A DNA stretch of 64,000 nucleotides from Sipunculus nudus (Eukaryota > Annelida > Sipuncula > Golfingiida > Sipunculidae): the NCBI GenBank assembly GCA_026874595.1, contig CM049316.1:30737339-30801338 (forward strand). The letters are read 5' to 3'. The notes beneath the pieces are model-generated. The model was not told the DNA's origin, searched no databases, and was given only the letters and a program-made list of their open reading frames with translations. The position numbers were made by a program, and so were the translations under genes. Shown piece by piece: positions 36,701 to 44,764 of the stretch. Numbering within the stretch: the first letter of the stretch is position 1; each line of letters begins with the position of its first letter.

Positions 36701-36911
36701 TGACTGGCAATGAATTCAACAAATGACTGGAACCCGGACCATTGATTAAGTATTCTGAATGTTTAATTCAAGCATTTTATGTTTTCTCGTTGTTTTTGCA
36801 GTGTTTCCTCCATTTTTGCGTCTCAGCCCACCGCCTACGGAAAGAGATTACATATTCAACCTTGACGACCAGGAAGGTGTGTGCGACCTGTTTGACGTCG
36901 GGTATCCCTAG
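6586..36911 (+). CDS. E2F4/5: E2F4/E2F5-type transcription factor, complete, 9 coding exons
   Basis: Join of 6586-6705, 15617-15726, 21853-22014, 22858-22966, 31955-32164, 34331-34472, 35125-35196, 35907-35951 and 36802-36911: 1080 nt, 359 residues plus TAG. All junctions are GT-AG and phases agree. Residues about 12-77 are the winged-helix DNA-binding domain, with [18 protein letters not shown] at 51-68. Residues 78-130 form the heptad-rich DP-dimerisation helix, 131-195 the marked box ([20 protein letters not shown]). A Pro/Ser/Thr-rich linker follows, then [18 protein letters not shown] at 339-356, the pocket-protein (p107/p130/RB) binding motif in the transactivation domain. The N-terminus has no cyclin-A-binding extension, and the exon 8-9 junction ([17 protein letters not shown]) resembles E2F4, so this is the E2F4/5 class that works with DP to repress or activate cell-cycle genes. 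Length is between human E2F5 (346) and E2F4 (413). Six introns host a C/D snoRNA. Confidence 0.95.
8725..9010. repeat. Diverged tandem repeat, period about 73 bp
   Basis: The motif GGGCTGGCCCAGTTTRAAAT followed by AGTCCACCACAGGATTGTA recurs at about 8736 and 8808. Weaker third and fourth units run to about 9010 (GTCCAGTTTAAAATTAGTCC, then a degenerate copy). It lies in E2F intron 1, and the core GGGCTGGCCCAG is near-palindromic. Confidence 0.7.
11124..12364. mobile_element. Non-autonomous hAT-like element, 1.24 kb
   Basis: Terminal inverted repeats begin CAGGGTTGG at 11124 and end CCAACCCTG at 12364, followed inward by TTTCTTCC/GGAAGAAA-rich subterminal sequence on both sides. It is flanked by an 8-bp target duplication with one mismatch, TGAGAAGC (11116-11123) and TTAGAAGC (12365-12372). 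An 8-bp duplication and CAGGG ends are hAT hallmarks. There is no transposase frame, so it depends on a partner elsewhere. Confidence 0.8.
12601..13277. mobile_element. TIR element with about 150-bp internal tandem units
   Basis: A perfect 11-bp terminal inverted repeat, TGTCCCCCGCT (12601-12611) and AGCGGGGGACA (13267-13277), encloses about four tandem units of roughly 150 bp. The marker TTTCCTAAATATTAT recurs near 12662, 12808, 12960 and 13111. A (GTCT/GTCC)-rich microsatellite sits next to each unit boundary. The right end may extend to about 13302. Reading frames across it are repeat artefacts. Confidence 0.75.
15140..15468. mobile_element. hAT-like MITE, 329 bp, with 8-bp target duplication
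   Basis: The left end CAGGGCACAAATTAGG and the right end CCTATTTCGCACCCTG are imperfect inverted repeats. They are flanked by TATATATA at 15132-15139 and at 15469-15476, an apparent 8-bp target duplication; the AT-simple target makes this weaker than a complex duplication. The inside repeats GGTGCA/TGCACC motifs. It lies in the distal part of E2F intron 1. Confidence 0.75.
15617..15726 (+). CDS. E2F4/5: E2F4/5 exon 2 (residues 41-77)
   Basis: Encodes [20 protein letters not shown] and on to SKNSIQWK, the recognition helix and wing of the E2F DNA-binding domain, including the near-invariant RRIYD contact motif. Acceptor TTTCAG is at 15611-15616; donor GTAAGT is at 15727. It ends in phase 2 inside Lys77. 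Confidence 0.97.
15761..20455 (-). mobile_element. Hairpin/(GTCC)n element, copy A, interrupted by a nested hAT
   Basis: It starts 34 bp after the exon 2 donor with TTTTAGCTCAGCTGACT, which folds with AGTCATCTGAGCTA, followed by a GTCCGTCC-type microsatellite. It ends GCCGTGACCCATGGGTCCCT. Without the insertion at 16989-19030 it is about 2.65 kb and collinear with copy B at 25217-27847. Two diverged internal units can be seen (around 15915-16140 and 16580-16835). Read on the minus strand, the order is tandem units, (ACGG)n microsatellite, terminal hairpin, then CTAAAA. This resembles the non-autonomous Helentron-related elements described in bivalves (inference). No protein is encoded. Confidence 0.75.
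16989..19030. mobile_element. Nested non-autonomous hAT-like element, 2.04 kb
   Basis: The ends CAGTGTTGCTCC (16989-17000) and GGAGCAACACTG (19019-19030) are exact 12-bp inverted repeats. Copy B (TATAAATATAAAAT near 26447) gives the empty site, implying an apparent AAATA duplication; the AT-rich target makes its exact length uncertain. Just inside the left end, 17007-17027 is a perfect palindrome, GCGGCATTGC-G-GCAATGCCGC. GTCCCTTTG occurs in inverted orientation near both ends. No transposase frame was found. Confidence 0.8.
20486..20565 (+). ncRNA. C/D box snoRNA copy 1 (18S Am668/Gm683 double guide), intron 2
   Basis: Terminal stem GGTGCA (20486-20491) pairs with TGCACC (20560-20565). C box ATGATGA is at 20493-20499, D' box CTGA at 20514-20517, a weak C'-like TGTTGT near 20528-20533, and D box CTGA at 20556-20559. 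The guide before D' (AGATCCAACT) complements 18S AGTTGGATCT; the guide before D (GAGCTTTTTAAC) complements 18S GTTAAAAAGCTC. The fifth base from each D box selects the G equivalent to human Gm683 and the A equivalent to Am668. It is in sense orientation with the host gene and 80 nt long. Expression is inferred, not seen. Confidence 0.92.
21853..22014 (+). CDS. E2F4/5: E2F4/5 exon 3 (residues 77-131)
   Basis: Encodes [10 protein letters not shown], then the leucine- and charge-rich helix ([32 protein letters not shown]) used for DP dimerisation. Acceptor TTTTAG ends at 21852. The donor is CA|GTATCC at 22015, a weaker match than the others but the only one that keeps frame into [10 protein letters not shown]. 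Confidence 0.95.
22197..22277 (+). ncRNA. C/D box snoRNA copy 2, intron 3
   Basis: Stem GGTGC (22197-22201) / GCACC (22273-22277). C box ATGATGA 22204-22210; D' CTGA 22225-22228; C'-like ATGTTGT near 22238-22244; D CTGA 22268-22271. Both 18S guides are identical to the other copies (AGATCCAACT and GAGCTTTTTAACC) while the spacer between D' and the second guide is unrelated. It lies 580 nt from the 3' splice site. 81 nt. Confidence 0.92.
22858..22966 (+). CDS. E2F4/5: E2F4/5 exon 4 (residues 131-167)
   Basis: Encodes [20 protein letters not shown] followed by [16 protein letters not shown], the start of the marked box, very close to vertebrate E2F4/5. Acceptor TACAG ends at 22857; donor GTAAGT is at 22967, phase 0. 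Confidence 0.97.
23440..29059 (-). mobile_element. Composite tandem-repeat element ending CCCATGGGTC, with nested copy B
   Basis: The left part (about 23520-24610) is four units of about 279 bp: GGTGGCGCCACCTACATTC recurs at about 23741, 24018 and 24297, with a variant at about 24563, and GATCTCACATAGCTCTT near 23830, 24113 and 24393. The right part (24905-25215 and 27848-28960) is a second unit type containing CTGTTAACAGGGCACAAATC and TACCCATATTCTTTGAGC. It ends GCTGAGCGTCATGACCCATG at 29032-29051, the same terminus as copies A and B. The left boundary is uncertain. Confidence 0.65.
25217..27847 (-). mobile_element. Hairpin/(GTCC)n element, copy B, uninterrupted 2.63 kb
   Basis: It begins TTTTAGCTCAGCTGACT with the same subterminal hairpin as copy A, then a long (GTCC)n run at about 25266-25312, and ends GCGTCGTGACCCATAGGTCC. 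It is inserted within a unit of the surrounding tandem element: the uninterrupted sister unit at about 28130-28205 shows the empty site (CTGCAGACTGGTGGCGCC). It serves as the reference for the insertion in copy A. Confidence 0.8.
29408..29545. repeat. Tandem duplication, unit about 71 bp
   Basis: Two adjacent units share CAGATTTRCAATATCAG, CTGTAAGAAAAATGG and CATGAGTGCT. The second unit runs into a 48-bp block also found at 50939-50986. It sits in E2F intron 4. Confidence 0.75.
29641..29669. other. Perfect 11-bp-arm hairpin
   Basis: GTTTGGTGGGA (29641-29651) and TCCCACCAAAC (29659-29669) are separated by a 7-nt loop, TGACGGC. It lies inside a short reading frame (29522-29716) of no recognised family. 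Its role is unknown. Confidence 0.7.
29720..31414. other. Intron 4 distal part, nothing recognised
   Basis: Unique-looking AT-rich intron sequence. No repeat, exon or RNA signal was seen until the snoRNA at 31415. Confidence 0.5.
31415..31494 (+). ncRNA. C/D box snoRNA copy 3, intron 4 (most canonical copy)
   Basis: Stem GGTGCA (31415-31420) / TGCACC (31489-31494). C ATGATGA 31422-31428; D' CTGA 31443-31446; a good C' box ATGATGT 31456-31462; D CTGA 31485-31488. All four boxes are recognisable, making this the best representative. Both 18S guides are intact. 80 nt. Confidence 0.94.
31955..32164 (+). CDS. E2F4/5: E2F4/5 exon 5 (residues 168-237)
   Basis: Encodes [19 protein letters not shown] and [20 protein letters not shown], the end of the marked box, then the start of the Pro/Gln/Ser linker. 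Acceptor TTTTCAG ends at 31954; donor GTGAGT at 32165; phase 0 at both ends, 70 codons. Confidence 0.96.
32821..32901 (+). ncRNA. C/D box snoRNA copy 4, intron 5
   Basis: The longest terminal stem of the six: GGGTGCA (32821-32827) / TGCACCC (32895-32901), 7 bp. C ATGATGA 32829-32835; D' CTGA 32850-32853; C' GTGATGT 32862-32868; D CTGA 32891-32894. Guides AGATCCAACT and GAGCTTTTTAACC are intact. It is 1429 nt from the acceptor, about 1 kb of which is the transposon at 32990-33990. 81 nt. Confidence 0.94.
32990..33990 (-). mobile_element. Hairpin/TIR element with (GTCC)n and about 300-bp tandem units
   Basis: An 11-bp inverted terminal pair, AGCCCTCAGCC (32990-33000) and GGCTGAGGGCT (33980-33990). 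The left end also forms its own hairpin (AGCCCTCAGCC with GGCTGATGGGCT), followed by GTCCGTCCGGCCGTCCGGC. Inside, units of about 300 bp share GTGGCGCCACCTACAATTTC (33311) and a diverged form near 33611. The design matches the AGCTCAGCTGAC elements despite a different sequence. The right end may extend to about 34015. Confidence 0.75.
34331..34472 (+). CDS. E2F4/5: E2F4/5 exon 6 (residues 238-285)
   Basis: Encodes a Ser/Thr/Pro/Arg-rich low-complexity linker ([35 protein letters not shown]) between marked box and transactivation domain. Several SP/TP-type sites could be kinase targets. Acceptor CTACAG ends at 34330; donor G|GTAATC at 34473. It is less conserved than the other exons and is assigned by splice sites and frame. 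Confidence 0.88.
34803..34870 (+). ncRNA. C/D box snoRNA copy 5, intron 6 (short, D' box lost)
   Basis: Stem GGTGC (34803-34807) / GCACC (34866-34870). C ATGATGA 34810-34816; D CTGA 34861-34864. The D' position reads TTGT instead of CTGA after the AGATCCAACT guide, and the spacer is about 12 nt shorter than in the other copies. The D guide GAGCTTTTTAACC is intact, so A-site guiding should persist while G-site guiding is doubtful. 68 nt, 254 nt from the acceptor. Confidence 0.88.
35125..35196 (+). CDS. E2F4/5: E2F4/5 exon 7 (residues 285-309)
   Basis: Encodes [20 protein letters not shown], an acidic segment leading into the transactivation domain. Acceptor TTTCAG ends at 35124; donor G|GTAAGT at 35197. 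Frame is kept across both junctions. Confidence 0.9.
35197..35906 (+). other. E2F4/5 intron 7 (710 bp), no snoRNA
   Basis: Scanned for the shared guide strings (AGATCCAACT and GAGCTTTTTAAC) without finding them. Apart from intron 1 it is the only intron without a copy. Nothing else is recognised. Confidence 0.7.
35907..35951 (+). CDS. E2F4/5: E2F4/5 exon 8 (residues 309-324)
   Basis: A 45-nt exon encoding [14 protein letters not shown], matching the acidic LLEELMSSE-type segment of vertebrate E2F4. Acceptor TTTCAG ends at 35906; donor A|GTAAGT at 35952. Confidence 0.92.
36608..36687 (+). ncRNA. C/D box snoRNA copy 6, intron 8
   Basis: Stem AGGTGC (36608-36613) / GCACCT (36682-36687). C ATGATGA 36616-36622; D' CTGA 36637-36640; C' CTGATGT 36648-36654; D CTGA 36677-36680. 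Both 18S guides are intact. It is only 114 nt from the 3' splice site. A compensatory stem (outer A-T pair, with the inner T of other copies changed to C) suggests maintained folding. 80 nt. Confidence 0.93.
36802..36911 (+). CDS. E2F4/5: E2F4/5 exon 9, C-terminus and stop (residues 324-359)
   Basis: Encodes [20 protein letters not shown] followed by [16 protein letters not shown] and TAG at 36909-36911. The DYIFNL...GVCDLFDV stretch is the pocket-protein binding motif found at the end of E2F1-5. Acceptor TTTTGCAG ends at 36801. Confidence 0.97.
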
Positions 36912-37379
36912 CCTCTCGTGTTCTATAGGTGATAACCATGCACTAAAACCAGTTGTGAATGCATTTATTTCTAGATAACGATAATCATGTGAATGCTAGG
37001 ACCCAGGTCGCAGTAATTGGTTGTTAATTACTGTTTATGTGAGATAGATAGGTGATGTGTGTGTATGTATGTATGTATGTGTGAAGATCACAAACATTTG
37101 CTGTTTAATACAATAATGCTCACTCACTTGATTGCCGACTTCATAATACCTATATGCAGATATGACCATACATGTATATAAACACAGACCTATACTATAT
37201 ATATATATATATATATCCTCAAGATTATGTACATCTTGAAAGACCTGGGTTTTTGAGAGGTATCTATATTGGTGAGATGACAAACCTACATGTATTTTTA
37301 TTATTCTCACAAGAACCACAGCTTCATGTGTCTGTAATACTTAGGTGCATATAAAATAGAGGTATTCAGAAGAAGAGGT

Positions 37380-37469
<90 letters not shown>

Positions 37470-38452
37470 TTAATTAGGACACAAGTTTGCTACAACAGTA
37501 TTTTATACTTAATACTACAGCAGAGTGTTAATAACTCTGAACTGTGGATGTAAGGGAGAATTTTGACAAGTGTAAAGCTTAAACTAGTTTTATTTACTTC
37601 AGTTTGCCATAATTTGGTGAGACTTAGTGTGAGTGGAATGAAAGATGAATGAATGTTCAGGTGCTGATGTTGGATAACTAGCCTATGATTGCACCTTTAT
37701 CATAATGTACATATTTAGTATTACACTCCTCATGTAGTTGTTATTCGCTACAGCCATGCTGTGTTTCTTTGGCTTTAATGGCTTATACAATTCTTGGTCA
37801 GTTTCTAGTGATGAAACCCTGGCAGCAAACTGTGCTAAAACCAGCATCAGTTAAAGCCAAGGAGAAAGAGGATGACTGTAATGTATATTATAACAACTTG
37901 ACAAGGAGTGTCATTAGTATTGCCTGTTTGAAATACAGAATCTTCAATAATTGTCCAAGATCAACATTTTGCATTGGGAAACCATTTCACAAGCTAATAA
38001 TGCTACCCTCACACAACCTCTGTTCAACCCTAATTCATTTTTTGTAAGAAAGTTAATTATGGTTAAATGGTTTATATTTGCTTATTTCAAAGTATGCCTC
38101 TGAACAAAATCTTAAGTGCATTGATGCATGCAGTGGTATGGTAAAGTGGCATCTGCAAGAAAAATAAATTATGCTAGATCCCAAAACTAAAATTTGTAAA
38201 GCCCTTAGAAGAACCAAAAACATTTAAAACCCAAGAAAAGTATAGCTTAATAATAGAAATAGTAATAGCTTAATGCAGATAAAAAGCATTCCTGTTCATT
38301 AGAAACACATTGTATTGGTCATGTGACCTGACTGAAGGGCTGTAATGGTTAACGTCTGGTACACTGATGCATTATGATACAGTATAGTATTAGAAGATCA
38401 GATGTTTTGTATTTGATACAATTATAATACTATTATCAGTACAACATGTAAC
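36912..38452 (+). other. Probable E2F4/5 3' UTR and downstream DNA
   Basis: The 3' UTR must begin at 36912; its end is not clear. Possible AATAAA signals exist but none is convincing. The stretch includes a TGTA-rich run near 37063-37080, (TA)n at 37196-37216, and (ACAT)n followed by (TA)n at about 37380-37464. Confidence 0.5.
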
Positions 38453-38882
38453 TAGGATTGGGACAACAATCAATATCTGGAATTATCACAATATCTGACA
38501 ACTGTGATAATTGTATCGTTAACTTCCCTATTATTGGGATATCATGATATACATCTTGTCTACAAGTTTTGGTACACAAAGATGCCCTTTTAGGATTATG
38601 ACTAAAGATTATAACATCACCAGGGTCTTTTTGTGCTCAGAAATTCATTTATTTTCAAGGATATTAATTCATTTAATAAATTGCATGAAATTTTATATAG
38701 AAGTAGTCCTTACAGTATAAGGATATATGGATATTGGTATATTAAAAATGACAGTGTTGAAAAAATGTGAAACAAGTTCTCGAAAAAGCCATGATTTTCC
38801 AGCTTACCAGTAGTCCCAAAAACATGCCAGAAAGTACTAATATCATTATTGTGATATGAAAATTGATATTGTCCCAACCCTA
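38453..38882. mobile_element. TIR element (MITE), 430 bp
   Basis: The left end TAGGATTGGGACAACAATCA and the right end, reverse-complemented TAGGGTTGGGACAATATCAA, form a long imperfect inverted repeat. TAGGGTTGGGACAATA-type ends are hAT-like. No clear target duplication and no coding capacity. Confidence 0.65.
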
Positions 38883-41800
38883 TATTTAAAAATAGTTTAT
38901 AATTACCATTTACAGGTAGCCTCAGCATACCCGACATTCCATTGAAGCTTGTAGGGAATGCTACCTCTGATTCTAGGCTTGCAGTGTTCTATGAAAGTCT
39001 TTGGTCAGATTGGTATTTAACAGCTTATTGACTAACTGATTGTGTAAAAAATATTTTATAGTTTGGAAATTAATGTTTTGGAGTTTGTGTTTCTTTTTTT
39101 ATTGGCCTGGAACCTAAATTGTGAATAATAATGAATTGTATATGATCAGTGTGGTATCTTGTACCAGATTGCAATAAAAGAATTGCAGTTTGTAGTGCAT
39201 AATGAGATAATGCATTGTTCAATGCAGCCCTTGTGACTGATGAATGTACAGCCAAGAATTTACATATCTAGTATTTTAAAGAGCTTGTATTCCCACAGAA
39301 GATTTTGATCTGTTATTGTTGACTCTGTTAATCACTAGACCTCTGTGATGTACTGTTTACTATTTGCATTCTCACATTTTATTTTGCTTAGAGAGTATTA
39401 AATTTTGTTATTTTTATAGCTGTTGATCACTTTCCATTCATGTAGTCAAGTATAATCATATTTTATTTTCAGAGGAACTAAAAAACTGTCTAACCTGGCA
39501 TTACACTCTGTACCCAGCTGTCATGTTACATTCGTTCCAACTCATTTCACTTTTACATCACTGGCAAAGGCCAAATTTGCTATATATGGCTGCCAGGGTC
39601 CTGGCACAGGTCGAAAAATGATCTGACCAATGAGAGCAGTGGGTTGGTGTAATGAGTCAGAGTGAGGGTAATGTGAATATTTTGATAGGTGTGTAACCTT
39701 GCTTGTTATACATACAGGTGTTCTGAATACCACACACCATGGAATTTCTTGTAATTTATGGGTTTTGGATGGTGTTCTGTAAATTGCCCAAGATTCTTAA
39801 AATCACCATGTGGTATGGTTCATAATGCTGTTGCAATATCAGTATTTAGTATTTATCTTTCTTTATTGTGTAATGGATCCAGTAATACAAACAAAATGGC
39901 CTGTTAACGAGAGCCAGAAAATTAACTCTGCTTGGTTGATACCTATGTGCAGTAGTTTCTGTTATTCCTAGTAGGTGGCAGCACTGTCAGTACCTGAGCG
40001 TCGTCAGGGTCCTGACTAACCTCTGGTGGTCCATATCTGATGTGCCTGATAATAATATTTCTCTGTATAAATGCCACTCCCATCGTCTGTCTGCGTGCTT
40101 GTCATATTATTTCTTTAATATTTTCCTCGTCAATGCCTGCTTGCCAAATGATAACAAAATGAAACTTATTTGTGCAATAATGGCTAAACAAATATGCATG
40201 CAAGACATCATGTACACCGCTTTTAACTATTTTTGAAACAAATAGCCGTGTTATCGATAGGGACCGATATTTATGATTTTACCAGCTGAATGATGCTATT
40301 TTTGCTTGCAATGCCCAACAATTTGTACTCCAAATATATTTATGCTTAAAAGTTGGAGTTGATAAGTTTTATCTGTGATTGCTTTGGTTTTGAAACCATA
40401 TCAGCAGTGTTTCATGTAGGGTTGGTTAGTTACACCACTGTGGCCGACATTGACCACAGTTTATCAGTATTTATGCTGCTCGTCGCCAGAGGTCTCTCCG
40501 CAGTGCTGCATTAGTAGAGAAAAATCTGACACAAGGAACTCATGAAAAAATATGAACATTCTTGCATTATGCTCTTTTTTTATAAAAACAATTTTCCAAT
40601 GTTAAATCATTTGGATTTAGTTGAATTATAAAAAAAAATCAGTTTTTTTAATGTAATTTTAACGCCCGACCCAAAGATAGCAGATGACCGTGAAACTGCG
40701 CATGTTCATGGAAAATATTGGTTGTATATAAAACTGACATCAAATTTGTGTGGAGGCTTAACAGTGGAGGTTATTGGTCGCGACAGCCTGCGACCCCAGC
40801 GTCTGTGTTATATTCTGGAACGTTTTTCTAGGAAAAAGGCCGAGTTCTGTTTTAATGGCTAGATATCAGGGGGCTTGTGTCCCTGTCAGCGGAAATGGTG
40901 CACCAATTGTTGGACATAACCTGTCGGAGAGACCTGTGGTGATTGTTTAAATACATGCTTGAGATTTGAGTATATATCAACCATTATCATTTGTGTATTA
41001 GTGGTATTTAATACTAGCTGTTATGTTGCAATCATTTTGTCTTTATAAAGATATTCCAACCAAAATGCATGCAGTCAAATTATGACGTAGCCATTGATAC
41101 TATATATAGTGTGCTTTGCAAAAGGAATTTAAACAAACCCCACGTGTTTAATTCTCGGCATGTATTTCTCATGTGAACCTCGAATTTTGTCAATTGTGTA
41201 ACAAACTGTGTCATAGAATGTATTTTACTCCGAGTGATTGGGTAGGTATGATTGAAATTGTATGGACAGATTTTCATGATATATTGTGATACTGAGGGGG
41301 TGACCGGATAGGCAGCATAAAATGTGGCATTTGGTTTCAAATGAGGTACCTTTTGGACTGATTCGCCTGCCCACAGCACAGGCAACATGGTCATATAATC
41401 AGCGCCATCTAGTTATGGATTTAGAAACTTTTGAACCTGTATATTTTCCATGCTGAGATGTTACCGTCAAATGAAAATTTATTACTTGAAATTTGCTTGA
41501 AATTTTGATTTGATGCGAACTAAAAATAGTACACATTACCATTATCCATTACTTAGTGTCAAGCTTAAACACCAGATGACGTTGGTCATCAACTGCAGAT
41601 CGTTGTGTATCATTGTAAAATTAAAACAGCTCTCGACAATGTCTCTTGCCACTGAATGACGGGGAATTGAAACTTGGGAGGACATGCTAGTTCCAAGGGA
41701 ACATCTCGTAAATCCATAGATGTGTATAATAAAAAGCCCTTATCATCTTGACATGTTCAAAAGTACTGCCTTTCTTTTATATATTCCTTAAAAGACGGCC

Positions 41801-44764
41801 TATACCCGAGCGACCAGATTTAATATTTCAGTATTTGAACAGAAGTATCGGAAGAGTACCCGTACCGTTCCGTGATTTGTCTTTGGCAGGGGAATAGATT
41901 CAGAGAGTTACGTTTTGACGATGTTTTCAAAATGATATCTAAATAAAGTTGCTCATTCAGTTGTGCCCCGATCGTGTATAAAGTGACGTACTCTGGTGTA
42001 AACGGCACAACTGTTCTTTCAGTTATGAGAAAAATAAAATTATGGAAACAATGGTGTGTCTGCAAAGTTACTGTAGACCGGTGCCCAAAGGATATATTCA
42101 CTGCACGTAAAGGTATTGTAATACTGTTCAGATAATTCTGTATATTTTAACCCATGTGGCAAACTGAATATTAAACATAACTGACTTCATTGTAACCTAC
42201 CTTGATGGATAACATAATGGCTTCTTTCACGATGTGCACAAAGATTTAGATATCGGAATGATATCATCACGACGGGCCTGGTGGCGTAAAGTAAATTGTT
42301 GAAGCCTCCGTTTAGGGGATATGATTTAGTTTTTGCTAGATGGCGCCTTCTAAGTTTGGTTTTTGTCCATCGACTGGTTTGGAAATAAGACCATTTTACA
42401 ACAACTAATAAGCAAACACGATGCAAAAAGAGACAGTGGAGACGCTGTTAAATGGTTTTACTAACAATTCCCTGAACTGTGGCAGCACCGAATTCTATGT
42501 CTATAGAAAAAGAAACCGCCCAGGAATTTTATTATGTAAAGATAGTTTTCTCAATTTTCTTTTTCTGTTGTTGAAATGTTGAGGACGCCATTTCATGATC
42601 TGGTGGCCAGTGCGTCTGAACTTTAACTGATATAAAGTTATTACGCACAGCTACCGTTTGTATTTTTCCCTTAAAAACCAGTCGTATAATGGAGTTACGT
42701 AACAAGACATGACATCAGGATTTGTTCTTTATCATCACTGCCGTGTTGAGGGCGGATAGTGCCCCGTGTTCATGCATAACACATTTGTGTTTCTGTTCCA
42801 ATATTGTACAGAAATTTGTTGATGTATGAAAATTAAGACATACTGAAAGTTTCAACTGTATCTTTTTATGATTTGATTGTGGATAATGTGGATGAGTGCT
42901 TGGTAAATTGAGATTTGAGGTTGTGAGCATTGATGAGCCCTTTACGCCAGACCGTGACTGATGTTTTCCTCGCGGCTAAAGCCGTACCATCAGACCTGTG
43001 TGTGTGTCTCTGGACCTGGAACTGTACACCAGTCTAGTCGATAAACCTAATAAGACTTATTCACTCCCGCTGACAGCACAATCTAAGATCAAACAGTAGT
43101 GGTCTTGTCTTTTTTTGTGAATGTAACGTCGATGTCAAATTATATACGCTTACCTTCTTTATTTGACGCGGCACCCATACGGCTTCTCTTAATAGCTTCT
43201 AAGTTCTTTTTGTATATATTGTATTTAGGTGTATTTTATATACGTTCTGTTGATATTAATACCTATCGTTTGAATAAAATCATTTTACGTTAAAAATATT
43301 TTAATAGTGGTTAGAGTATGTGTAATTCTATTCTCGTGATAAAAATAACATTATAATCGACTTCATTTTGACCTTCCCTTGTTTGATTGTTTAATTGCTA
43401 TTTTTACCAAACAAAACTATTTGTAAAATGTTACAACCACTGGAACTGCTTGTTGTTTCGATATGTCTTGGCAGCAGGAGAACGGAGAAGTTGTTCATGG
43501 AATTAATTATGATAGTTTCCGTAAATTAGCGTGTCTCGTCCATCGGTTGATTAAAGAATTAAACGTTATTTAACCAATAAACAGGCATGACGTAAATATA
43601 CACTGCAGAGGCGCCGTCTTATCAACACCACTTGACTTAAAAATGTTGGAAATAATTAGAACATTAATGTAGTTTCCTTTGTCATTGACGCACGTTAGGA
43701 CATGTCTAGTCCACTTCATAATCTCAACCAAAAACACTGAAAAAGACATATATTCCCGAATTTAATCTCTGCTCAAGCCAACTACTTCATCTATGGCTTT
43801 ATAGACCTATTTCCGCGCGCTCATTGTAATATGACCTGACCTCATTGATATGCACTGGGTTTCCTGCTGGAGGCAAAACATTGCCTAGCACTGGGCACTC
43901 CAATGAGTAGGACAATGGCTGCCTCCACGCTTCCTTCAGAATGTTCACAATCAAACTCAACTTAAGTTTACAAAGCATCTCATGTGCCCAGCAATTAACA
44001 CCAGCAGGTGTATATGAGCCACCTGACCACAGTGCTGCCTGATCCCAGATGCTGGCCCGAGCTGGAGTACCTTGATATCTATTAATACTTTGTGGATTAA
44101 GAGCACTGGCCCTTAATCAAGGTATCCAGTGAAGTCATACAAGGCACTGCCCTCATACAATTACTTTGTATGTGGTCATGCACAGAAGGTGCTGTAATTT
44201 GAGTATGGTAATTGCTGCTACCTAAAGGCAGATGTATACTTCCCAGCCAACGCATGTCTGATAGGGCAACTATGTACAAGGCCCACCTTGTGCTGCTTTG
44301 GTAGCTTCGGCAGTTTTTTTTACACAAAGCCTAAGGCCTGAATTTTATCCAAAATCAGGTTCTGTTTTAAATGCTTACTTCATGGCCGCTTTTATTAATA
44401 AATTCGAAATTTGATATTTTAAATTTGACAAACAAATTAGTATGAAAATGAATAATACAAATAAAATTATGTTTCAATGCAATAATCACTCCCAAGATTT
44501 TGCTGTCCTGGTCACAACACAAAATTAAAACAAGATGCCATAGTATACATTAAATATAAACATTTTATAACTTTTCAACAAAATTTGAAGATTGAAATAA
44601 TGTAAATATGTAAGTTTAGCAAACAATTAACAAGCATTTTATTGAAAAGTATTTAAAAATACTCAAACTATAGAGGTCCTTTAACAATATTTATTTTAAA
44701 ATAAATCTCTTTGCTCTCATGCTGGTTTTAAATTTAATAAAGATGTATTCATCCAACATATGGA
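38883..44764. other. Intergenic, no supported gene
   Basis: About 5.9 kb of mostly unique-looking sequence with somewhat higher GC in 40.7-43.1 kb. No exon series, RNA gene or TIR pair was recognised. Reading frames are short and lack domain features. Confidence 0.5.
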
